From Fidelibacterota bacterium (GTDB lineage: Bacteria; Fidelibacterota; Marinisomatia; SCGC-AAA003-L08; D37C17): 13,112 nucleotides of DNA. This document shows, one piece after another, positions 1 through 6,586 of the stretch (the first letter of the stretch is position 1; every line of letters starts with the position of its first letter). The stretch spans positions 1-13,112 of the forward strand of contig PANV01000050.1 in assembly GCA_002707765.1 (NCBI GenBank), in the 5' to 3' direction. Made by a program: the position numbers and the translations under genes. The notes beneath the pieces were generated by a model, which worked only from the letters and a program-made list of their open reading frames with translations, was not told the DNA's origin and did not search any database.

Positions 1-733
1 GACACTGCAGTCGTACCAGAAACTGAAACATTAGATACACTTAAAGTACCACCAAGAGCCATAGGAGCAAAATTAAGAGTTGCAAGAACACCATCACCCG
101 CTGGCAGGCTATCGCCTGCAAGTGAAAATCCTAGGGCAATTCCTGTCTCTGCGCTATATGATATATCTGGGAAATCTGATAAAACGCCTGTTAGTTCAAC
201 ACCGTCTGTATCAAACTGAAACCCACCTATATCAACTGGAGAGCTGTATAAAATCTCTGCCGATTGGTCCGTTACTTCTCCAAAACCTAACACAACGTTA
301 ACACAACTAAATCCATCACCACCGCAAATACCGCAATCATCAACAACAAGATCGCCATAGTATGTACCAGCACAATCCATAGGATGCTCAATCAATCCTT
401 CTAGACTAACATTGTAAGCATTTAAATCAGAATCGGTTATAGCTCCAAAGTTAACAAGTGATAACTCAGTTGTATCTGATAATATCTCAGAGAAAGAAAG
501 CGTTGTTAATAAACCGCTACCACTTGGGATAGTATCACCTGTCATTGAAAAACCAATCACAGTTCTTCCACCTGCAGTAATCTGAAATCGAGCATCTCCT
601 GCTGCACCACCACTTCCTCCTGTCAATTCTAACCCTGAAACATCAAACTGAAATCCAGCAACAGGGCCATCAAAATCATAAAGAACCTCAAGTGTTCCTG
701 AAGAATCAAAAGCTCCAAGACTTAAACTTGCCA
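1..733 (-). repeat. 777-bp supra-repeat, copy 2 (cut by window edge)
   Basis: This is the second copy of the two-module unit, in the order GPVAGFQFDV module, DCAGTYYGDL linker, IGGFQFDTDG module. Identity to copy 1 is uneven. The stretch around 80-212 differs from 857-989 at only a few bases, while the flanking parts differ more. It is truncated by the window, so further copies may follow. Confidence 0.85.
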
Positions 734-3700
734 ACATACCAGGAATATCAACAGATTCAGGGGTCGTACTTGGAACCTCAACAGCATTTTCACTTGAAAT
801 TGAAAGTTCAGACATGCTTAATGTTCCACCTAAGACCATTGGCACGAAATTTAAAGTTGCAAGAACACCATCACCCGCTGGCAAGCTATCGCCTGCAAGT
901 GAAAATCCTAAAGCAATTCCTGTATCTGCGCTATATGATATATCTGAGAAGTCAGATAAAACGCCTGTTAGTTCAACACCGTCTGTATCAAATTGGAATC
1001 CACCAATATTCACACTAGAACTATATAAAATTTCTGCTGATTCGCTTGTAACCTCTCCAAAGGCTAATGTAACACTATGACAACTAAAACCATTACCATC
1101 ACATACACCGCAGTCATCTAGTTCTAAATCACCATAGTATGTACCAGCGCAATCTATAGGGTGATCTATTGGCTCAGATACACTAATAGCATAGCTATTT
1201 AAATCTGAATCTGTAACAGCACCAAAGTTGCCAAGAGATAACTCAGTTGCATCTGATAAAATCTCTGAAAATGAAAGCGTTGTTAAAACACCACTGCCGC
1301 TAGGAATTGTGGCACCATCTAGGGAGAAGCCTATCACGGTTGTACCTCCTGCTGTAATATCAAAACCTGCATCACCTGCAGCACCACCGCTACCTCCTAA
1401 TAGATTTAGTCCTGTCACATCAAACTGAAATCCAGCAACCGGACCATTAGATACATATAAAACATCAACAAAACCATCTGGATTGAAATCACCAAAGCTT
1501 AAGAATATATTTTGACAAGAAGTGTTATCTCCATTACAAATACCACACCCATCAGGCGAGGATGTTCCTCCGCAAACACCATTGCAATCTGTATCAACCA
1601 AACAGTTACCATCACAATCAAAATTCTCTTCTGCACCTGGACCATTACATACACCGCATTCATCTAAAGTCGCATCACCATTACATTCTCCAGAGCAATC
1701 AGCTACAGATGGACCACCACATTCTCCATTACAATCAATAATATTTCCATCACAGTCACATTCACCAGTATAAACATACATAACCCATAAATATCCACCC
1801 TCATCATCTGGCCATGCCGGTGTATAGCCTGGAGAAGATACGCCATCATTCTGTAAATCACAAGCACCTTCTGCCCACCAAGAACAATATGTTTCAGTCC
1901 ATTCAAAATTATTGCAATTAGGGTCGTTCTCACATGCCTGAGCACAATCTATAAAACCCGTACCAGGACTATTAATCGCTTCTCCATTAAAATCTCCCCA
2001 GTAGTATCCCCAATCCTGATTTTCTGTATAAACATTCCATACACAGCCATAAGGGACTCCCTGGTCATTCGTATAAACTTGCCATCCATTACTGTTCACT
2101 CCAAAACCATTACATTCACCGCACTCATCTTCCTGAGCACCACCACCACAAACACCTAAACAATCATTATAAAGACACGATCCATCATCTCCATCAGCAT
2201 CAGGGTTAAAATTGCAGGCAAATTGATCAGTACAACCTAATAACGTTGGCATAGAGTAACTTAAAATATTACAATCTAAAATTTCCGAACCAAGTAAAGT
2301 AGAACCATCCGTACTTGATAAAACTAGCTGGTCAAGACATGCATCTGAACCTGAGAGTGTCAATGTGGTTAGAACACCCGATCCTGCTGGTATCATAGCA
2401 CCTGTAAATGAAAATCCTAAAACAGTTTGCCCACCTTGAGATACCGTAAATCCTAATTCTTCAGCAATCCCTCCTGAAATATCTAAAATTTCAGCTCCGT
2501 CAAGATTAAACTGAAAACCACCTATATCAGTATCACTTTCATATAAAACATCAAAGGTTATTTCTTCACATGTTGAACCATCACCATCACACACACCGCA
2601 TTCATCTATAACTGCATCACCACCACACTCTCCACTACAATCAATATCAGCTATGCAATTATTATCACAGTCATAATTTAACTCTGGGTATCCGCATCCC
2701 TGGGCATCTACATTTGCACCTTCTTCAAAGTTACATGCAGCTTCATCATTACATCCATAAACAACTCCAGAACATGATTCAAATTCTGGCCAGCACTGAT
2801 CACTAAGACATGTATTACAATCATCATCCCAACCAGTCAAATCATGGCATTGAGTACAATTACTTTGCATGCAAGAACCAAAGTCTCCAAAGCATCCATT
2901 ACATCCATCAGTAAATGTTTCCCCCCATCCACATGCATTAACTATACACCATTCTACGCCATCTCCAAAAGCACCCCCCGCAACACAATTCCAAATACAT
3001 CCAAGCATTACATTTGAATTGTCTAGTTCTGGAAATGCTGGATTTGAATCATTTAAAACCTCAATATCCTCATCCGTACATACATTAACTTCTACTGGAG
3101 GATATGAGCAAGAACCATCATCCAATGTTGCATCAGGATTGAAATTGTTGGCAGATTCATCAGTACAGCCTTCTAAGTCTGAACCATTATCATCAGAATC
3201 CGAGTAAGCCAATGTAGAACAATTTAGTATTTCAGAACCTTGCAATGTTTGACCACCAACTCCTGACAATACAAGGCCTGACAGACATGCATCATCTCCA
3301 ACTAAAGTTATAGTAGTTAATAAGCCAGAACCAGCTGGAATAGTTGCACCTGTAAATGAAAAGCCCAGAACTGTTCCGGCTCCTGTTGAAACAGTAAAAC
3401 CAGCAGCATCTGCTGCTCCACCGCTTGCACTGATTAAATCAACACCTTCAACGTTAAACTGGAAGCCTGCAATATCTTCATCACTAACATACATAATATC
3501 TAAGGTGTATTCAGATGGCTGATATTCACATGTTCCATCATCAACTGTAGCATCTGGATTATAATTTTCCGCATTTGAATCCGTACAACCATCAATATCT
3601 GTATCATTACAAATAGAATAGCATGTATTAAGATTACAATATTCTGTTACATTTGACAATTCTTGTGCGCAACCCAAGCAAAACGGAGAAAAATCCCACC

Positions 3701-6143
3701 ATTCACAACTGCTATTTGCGCATTCTTCAGAATAACCATCATCTATACAATCTGCAACACAATCATCACACGTAGTATTACACTGACCACCTGGACCATT
3801 ACATGTACCGCATTCATCTACAACAGCATCACCACCACAAACACCTGCGCAATCTGTGTCTGATAGGCAGTTGCCATCGCAATCAAAGTTTTCTTCTGCA
3901 TATGTACAAGAACCATCATCTAAAGTTGCTTCTGAATTATAGTTACAGGCATTCAAATCAGTACAACCATCAACATCTGTATTTCCAACATAGCTAATCG
4001 TTGAACAATCCAAAACCTCAGCATTTGATAATGTTGAGCCCCCTTGGCCGGATAAAACTAGATTTGATAAACACGCATCACCTCCTGAAAGTGTCAAGGT
4101 GGTTAAAACACCCGTGCCAGCAGGTATCGATGCACCTGTAAATGAAAAACCAAGTACCGTTGATCCTCCTGAAGAAACAGTAAAGCCTGCAGCTTCTGCA
4201 ACTCCACCACTTGCGCTAATTAAATCAGCGCCATCAATATTAAATTGGAAGCCTGCAATGTCTGTGTCGGTATCATATAGAATATCTAAAGTGTACTCAG
4301 AGCAAGTAGTTCCATCACCACCACATACACCGCACGAATCAATCATAGTACCTTCACAATCGCATGCCCCGCTATAGTAATATACATGGTATTGAGTCTG
4401 CCAAATATACTCATCAGGATTAAATTCTAATGTTAAATCTTCAATATTCCCCTCTGATAAATTACATTGTCCATTGCTCCAAGTCCAGCATGTTCCATCA
4501 TCTGCCAGCTCAAAAGTATTACAACCTTCATTATTTTCACACATAGCTAAACATGACTCAAACCCTATCTGTCCCTGTTCTATAGGCATTGAATCTGAAG
4601 CCCAAGGGCAGCCAACCGTATTACCTGAATTGTCTATTACAACTTGCCATCCATTATATACAGATGGAAGGTCTGTATCGTGGCATACGTTACATTCATC
4701 AAAATACGCATCTGCACCTTCACCACATGTACCCTCACAGTCAGTTATAGATCCTCCGCAATCACATCCGCCCGTGGGTGTGTACATTTGATAACCAAAA
4801 TACTGAGAAACATATGTTCCATCTGCTACGCCAGCTTCTAAATTTGCTCCGCAATCAGTTAAATCTTTATTCCATATAATACAGTATCCTGAACCATGCG
4901 CGAACCCTAAGCAGTCTCCTCCTGGTCCTACTGAACATTCCGCAGCACATTGATCAAAGCTCATTGCAAAATTAGGATTAGTCTCATATGAAACAATATC
5001 ATAATGAATACCATTTTGATATAGTGACCAATTGCATCCTATGCTGTTACCACTGCCATCATAATTTGCCTGCCAATCATAATTACACGTTCCATTGTCT
5101 GTTGTTGCTGTATTATCATAATTACATGCATTGCTATCTGTGCATCCTAATGGACTGGTTTCTGCATAATTGAGAATCATATTTAGGTCACTATCAAATG
5201 TACCGATATATGAATTACCTAGCGCATCTGAAAAAATTATAGTGTAGGGCAAAATATCAAAATCTGATTCAGGATCGCCAATAAGTGTTAATGTTGTAAG
5301 CAAGCCAGATCCTAAAGGAAGAACTCCACCTGTGAATGAAAAGCCCAAAACTGTTGATTCACCCGTTGAAACAGTAAAGCCTAAGTCTTCTGCTAGACCT
5401 CCGCTAGCACCAATCAGTTGGTCATTAGTGTCAATTTCAAACTGGAACCCAGCAATATCAATAGTACTGAAATAAGGTATTTCTATCGTGTATTCATATT
5501 CGCATGATAAATCGTTTAATGTTGCATCTTGATTATAATTTTCTGCATTTGGATCAGTGCAACCTGTAATATAGCTACATGTCCCATCATCTAATGTTGC
5601 ATCTTGGTTATAATTTTCTGCATTTGGATCAGTGCAACCTGTAATATAAATACATGTCCCATCATCTAATGTTGCATTTTGATTATAATTTTCTGCATTT
5701 GGGTCAGTACAGCCAGGCATCGCTACAGCATGTACTAAAGTTGAACAATTATATATTTCTGAATTAGTAAGAGTAGAACCACCACTCGCAGATAATACCA
5801 AGTTAGATAAGCATAAGCCATCAGGTCCAATAGCCAGTCCGTCAGGACCATTGTATGTTAACGTTGTAAGAAGTCCAGAACCTGCAGGGATAATATTACC
5901 TGAAAACGAAAAGCCTATTACCATAGATCCTCCAGTAGAAACTGTAAATCCAGCTGCTTCCGCTGCCCCACCAGTTCCGCTTACTAGCTGTACAGGACCA
6001 TCAACATTAAATTGAAAACCTGCGATATCAGTATCACTATCAAACATTATATCGACTGTGTATTCATCAGCCACTAAAAAAGATGAAAGGATAAAAGAAA
6101 TAATTAAAAATAATTTATTAAAGCGATTGAGCAAAAAATGCAT
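1..6143 (-). CDS. Giant secreted multi-module repeat protein, adhesin-like (C-terminus beyond window)
   Basis: I see one open frame of 2047 codons from the ATG at 6143 to the window edge, so the 3' end is missing. GGAGG lies 4 nt before the start. Residues 1-25 form a signal peptide (basic start, hydrophobic core, FLVA then DE). The mature part is a mosaic. Nine beta-rich modules of about 110-130 residues carry a DIAGFQF-like motif, with the Gly codons at 6020, 5450, 4253, 3467, 2519, 1433, 1001, 656 and 224. They also share GFSxxGxxxPxGxGxLxTL and resemble cohesin folds. Between them lie nine GCTDxxAxNYN modules, three PAN/Apple-like modules and many DCxGxCGG / DECGxCNG linkers. The many paired cysteines suggest disulfide-stabilised extracellular structure. 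Its role as an adhesin or surface scaffold is inferred. A C-terminal sorting domain (for example type IX secretion) may follow outside the window. I do not recognise a named gene. Confidence 0.93.
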   Translation of the reverse strand, partial: MHFLLNRFNKLFLIISFILSSFLVADEYTVDIMFDSDTDIAGFQFNVDGPVQLVSGTGGAAEAAGFTVSTGGSMVIGFSFSGNIIPAGSGLLTTLTYNGPDGLAIGPDGLCLSNLVLSASGGSTLTNSEIYNCSTLVHAVAMPGCTDPNAENYNQNATLDDGTCIYITGCTDPNAENYNQDATLDDGTCSYITGCTDPNAENYNQDATLNDLSCEYEYTIEIPYFSTIDIAGFQFEIDTNDQLIGASGGLAEDLGFTVSTGESTVLGFSFTGGVLPLGSGLLTTLTLIGDPESDFDILPYTIIFSDALGNSYIGTFDSDLNMILNYAETSPLGCTDSNACNYDNTATTDNGTCNYDWQANYDGSGNSIGCNWSLYQNGIHYDIVSYETNPNFAMSFDQCAAECSVGPGGDCLGFAHGSGYCIIWNKDLTDCGANLEAGVADGTYVSQYFGYQMYTPTGGCDCGGSITDCEGTCGEGADAYFDECNVCHDTDLPSVYNGWQVVIDNSGNTVGCPWASDSMPIEQGQIGFESCLAMCENNEGCNTFELADDGTCWTWSNGQCNLSEGNIEDLTLEFNPDEYIWQTQYHVYYYSGACDCEGTMIDSCGVCGGDGTTCSEYTLDILYDTDTDIAGFQFNIDGADLISASGGVAEAAGFTVSSGGSTVLGFSFTGASIPAGTGVLTTLTLSGGDACLSNLVLSGQGGSTLSNAEVLDCSTISYVGNTDVDGCTDLNACNYNSEATLDDGSCTYAEENFDCDGNCLSDTDCAGVCGGDAVVDECGTCNGPGGQCNTTCDDCVADCIDDGYSEECANSSCEWWDFSPFCLGCAQELSNVTEYCNLNTCYSICNDTDIDGCTDSNAENYNPDATVDDGTCEYQPSEYTLDIMYVSDEDIAGFQFNVEGVDLISASGGAADAAGFTVSTGAGTVLGFSFTGATIPAGSGLLTTITLVGDDACLSGLVLSGVGGQTLQGSEILNCSTLAYSDSDDNGSDLEGCTDESANNFNPDATLDDGSCSYPPVEVNVCTDEDIEVLNDSNPAFPELDNSNVMLGCIWNCVAGGAFGDGVEWCIVNACGWGETFTDGCNGCFGDFGSCMQSNCTQCHDLTGWDDDCNTCLSDQCWPEFESCSGVVYGCNDEAACNFEEGANVDAQGCGYPELNYDCDNNCIADIDCSGECGGDAVIDECGVCDGDGSTCEEITFDVLYESDTDIGGFQFNLDGAEILDISGGIAEELGFTVSQGGQTVLGFSFTGAMIPAGSGVLTTLTLSGSDACLDQLVLSSTDGSTLLGSEILDCNILSYSMPTLLGCTDQFACNFNPDADGDDGSCLYNDCLGVCGGGAQEDECGECNGFGVNSNGWQVYTNDQGVPYGCVWNVYTENQDWGYYWGDFNGEAINSPGTGFIDCAQACENDPNCNNFEWTETYCSWWAEGACDLQNDGVSSPGYTPAWPDDEGGYLWVMYVYTGECDCDGNIIDCNGECGGPSVADCSGECNGDATLDECGVCNGPGAEENFDCDGNCLVDTDCNGVCGGTSSPDGCGICNGDNTSCQNIFLSFGDFNPDGFVDVLYVSNGPVAGFQFDVTGLNLLGGSGGAAGDAGFDITAGGTTVIGFSLDGATIPSGSGVLTTLSFSEILSDATELSLGNFGAVTDSDLNSYAISVSEPIDHPIDCAGTYYGDLELDDCGVCDGNGFSCHSVTLAFGEVTSESAEILYSSSVNIGGFQFDTDGVELTGVLSDFSDISYSADTGIALGFSLAGDSLPAGDGVLATLNFVPMVLGGTLSMSELSISSENAVEVPSTTPESVDIPGMLASLSLGAFDSSGTLEVLYDFDGPVAGFQFDVSGLELTGGSGGAAGDARFQITAGGRTVIGFSMTGDTIPSGSGLLTTLSFSEILSDTTELSLVNFGAITDSDLNAYNVSLEGLIEHPMDCAGTYYGDLVVDDCGICGGDGFSCVNVVLGFGEVTDQSAEILYSSPVDIGGFQFDTDGVELTGVLSDFPDISYSAETGIALGFSLAGDSLPAGDGVLATLNFAPMALGGTLSVSNVSVSGTTAV
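734..1510 (-). repeat. 777-bp supra-repeat, copy 1 (two cohesin-like modules plus CGG linker)
   Basis: This copy encodes a GPVAGFQFDV-type module, a DCAGTYYGDL Cys linker and an IGGFQFDTDG-type module. Equivalent codons in the next copy are offset by exactly 777 bp, for example GFQF Gly codons 1431-1433 versus 654-656 and 999-1001 versus 222-224. The offset is 259 codons with no net indel between these marks. The boundaries are approximate, placed where similarity starts at the LSFG-like segment. Confidence 0.85.
1764..2090 (-). other. PAN/Apple-like module 3 within the giant protein
   Basis: This covers about residues 1352-1460. It begins NGWQVYTNDQG, then has GCVWNVY, FIDCAQACENDPNC, NNFEW and YCSWWAEGAC, and ends at a GECDCDG linker. 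It is longer than module 2 because of aromatic-rich insertions. Identity is inferred as for the other two. Confidence 0.5.
2169..2237 (-). repeat. GCTD module 9
   Basis: This copy reads GCTDQFACNFNPDADGDDG and ends SCLY. It follows cohesin-like module 5 and precedes a CGG linker and PAN-like module 3. Confidence 0.85.
2688..2756 (-). repeat. GCTD module 8 (divergent, GCND)
   Basis: This divergent copy reads GCNDEAACNFEEGANVD and ends GCGYP. It leads into a linker with CDNNC, DCSGECGG and DECGVCDG before cohesin-like module 5. Confidence 0.75.
3102..3170 (-). repeat. GCTD module 7
   Basis: This copy reads GCTDESANNFNPDATLDDG and ends SCSY. It follows cohesin-like module 4 and precedes a unique Cys/Trp-rich segment at about 2780-3060. 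Confidence 0.85.
3522..3590 (-). repeat. GCTD module 6
   Basis: This copy reads GCTDSNAENYNPDATVDDG and ends TCEY. It sits immediately before cohesin-like module 4. Confidence 0.85.
3900..3968 (-). repeat. GCTD module 5
   Basis: This copy reads GCTDLNACNYNSEATLDDG and ends SCTY. It follows cohesin-like module 3 and leads into a long Cys-rich linker (DCDGNC, DCAGVCGG, DECGTCNG) at about 3790-3900. Confidence 0.85.
4362..4655 (-). other. PAN/Apple-like module 2 within the giant protein
   Basis: This covers about residues 497-594. It begins NGWQVVIDNSG, then has GCPW, FESCLAMCENN, GCNTFEL and CWTWSNGQC, and ends YYYSGACDCEG. It clearly aligns with the other two PAN-like modules (NGWQV start, GCxW, C-A-x-CEN, CNxFE, C-x-W). 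The PAN/Apple identity is inferred from the cysteine and aromatic pattern. Confidence 0.5.
4765..5078 (-). other. PAN/Apple-like module 1 within the giant protein
   Basis: This covers about residues 356-459. It begins WQANYDGSG, has a GCNW element, then FDQCAAEC with a following GDCLGFAH and CIIW, and ends at a CDCGG linker. The spacing CxxxC...CxxF...C is reminiscent of PAN/Apple domains, which bind protein or carbohydrate in known cases. The assignment is by eye and tentative. Confidence 0.45.
5079..5147 (-). repeat. GCTD module 4
   Basis: This is a dispersed copy of the short two-Cys module. It reads GCTDSNACNYDN and then an acidic Thr/Asp stretch ending GTCNY. It directly precedes the first PAN/Apple-like module. 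Confidence 0.8.
5502..5714 (-). repeat. 75-bp tandem array: three consecutive GCTD modules
   Basis: Units begin at 5714, 5639 and 5564 on the minus strand, exactly 75 bp (25 codons) apart. Each encodes GCTDPNAENYNQ followed by an acidic ATLDDGTC-like end and a YIT spacer. The first two full units are nearly identical at the DNA level. The third diverges at its end (LNDLSC) and runs into the next cohesin-like module. Residues are about 144-214 of the giant protein. Confidence 0.9.
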
Positions 6144-6147
6144 ATTT

Positions 6148-6152
6148 CCTCC
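6148..6152 (-). promoter_or_regulatory. Ribosome binding site of the giant gene
   Basis: GGAGG is followed by AAAT and then ATG. This near-perfect Shine-Dalgarno supports the start at 6143 and shows that this organism uses the signal in at least some genes. Confidence 0.8.
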
Positions 6153-6169
6153 TAAATATTATTATAAAT

Positions 6170-6340
6170 CTAAGTTCTTGTCTGCAAGTAAAAAATTTTG
6201 GAATTCAAGAAATCCAATCCAGCTTTTTGAAAACTGGGCATAATAAACAAATTTGCAGTGTTTTTGGCATCGAGTATTATTTTGTCCGCACTGGATACCA
6301 GAATTAATGTAACCCAAAAAATGTTAATTATCAAGTACAT
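6170..6340 (-). CDS. Doubtful 56-residue ORF with signal-peptide-like start
   Basis: An ATG at 6340 opens 56 codons to a TAG at 6170-6172. The peptide starts MYLIINIFWVTLILVSSA, which looks like a hydrophobic leader, and continues polar to ...YLQTRT. No Shine-Dalgarno precedes it (AATTGTAAAA), and the best promoter candidate for the giant gene lies inside it. It could be a small exported peptide, a gene remnant or chance. I do not recognise it. Confidence 0.18.
   Translation of the reverse strand: MYLIINIFWVTLILVSSADKIILDAKNTANLFIMPSFQKAGLDFLNSKIFYLQTRT
6306..6334 (-). promoter_or_regulatory. Candidate sigma-70-type promoter of the giant gene
   Basis: On the minus strand TTGATA (6334-6329; five of six bases match TTGACA) and TACATT (6311-6306; four of six match TATAAT) are separated by 17 bp. 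Transcription would start near 6299 and give a leader of about 155 nt. AT-rich DNA makes chance matches likely, and FCB bacteria can use other promoter consensus sequences. Confidence 0.3.
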
Positions 6341-6507
6341 TTTTACAATTTGTTACACAGAAAATGCACGTTCTGCACGTTGCTAAGTTTATTATTACTA
6401 TAATCATATATCATGATAAAAAATAATATTACTCAAAGCGAATTATTGTGACTTAAAGCACAGTTTTATATCAATGTAATTTTAACGTAATAAAAATGTG
6501 TATTAAC

Positions 6508-6532
6508 AATAATAACTATAGTAGTTAATATT
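6508..6532 (-). terminator. Weak hairpin downstream of argF
   Basis: On the minus strand TAACTA-CTA-TAGTTA forms a 6-bp stem. It is extended by four more A-T pairs after one mismatch, about 55 nt after the argF stop. There is no GC core and no clean U tract, so termination here is only a possibility. Confidence 0.2.
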
Positions 6533-6586
6533 ATCAATATTTGATTTTTATTTGATGAAAGGAAGAATCTAATTTAAAAAATATTA

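Larger units (their letters stand above)
6144..6586. other. AT-rich intergenic region between argF and the giant gene
   Basis: No convincing gene lies in this 443-bp gap. It contains the upstream region of the giant gene. Visible elements are a promoter-like pair (6306-6334), a short bulged hairpin CCAG...CTGG (6219-6237) in the presumed leader, a tandem 9-bp repeat TGCACGTTC/TGCACGTTG (6365-6382), a perfect 10-bp palindrome TATCATGATA (6409-6418) and a weak AT hairpin (6508-6532). A doubtful 56-codon ORF is listed separately. Confidence 0.7.

Noticed and set aside
80..5173. Many plus-strand ORFs of 60-112 codons, and one minus-strand ORF in another frame, across the first 6 kb
   Set aside because: They overlap the 2047-codon minus-strand frame, have low-complexity His/Pro/Ser translations and arise from the repetitive codon pattern of the real gene.
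5502..5714. CRISPR-like array
   Set aside because: The repeated 75-bp units are contiguous and coding, with no unique spacers.
6219..6237. Hairpin CCAG...CTGG in the leader of the giant gene as a riboswitch or terminator
   Set aside because: It has only 4 GC-containing pairs plus a bulged A/T extension, no U tract and no known aptamer pattern.
6058..6243. Plus-strand 61-codon ORF across the start of the giant gene
   Set aside because: It is antisense to the signal peptide and leader, has no ribosome site and no recognisable product.
6253..6269. Possible sigma-54 promoter TGCCA...TGCA upstream of the giant gene
   Set aside because: Spacing fits, but the near-invariant GG at -24 is GC and other positions mismatch. 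The presence of rpoN nearby is not evidence.
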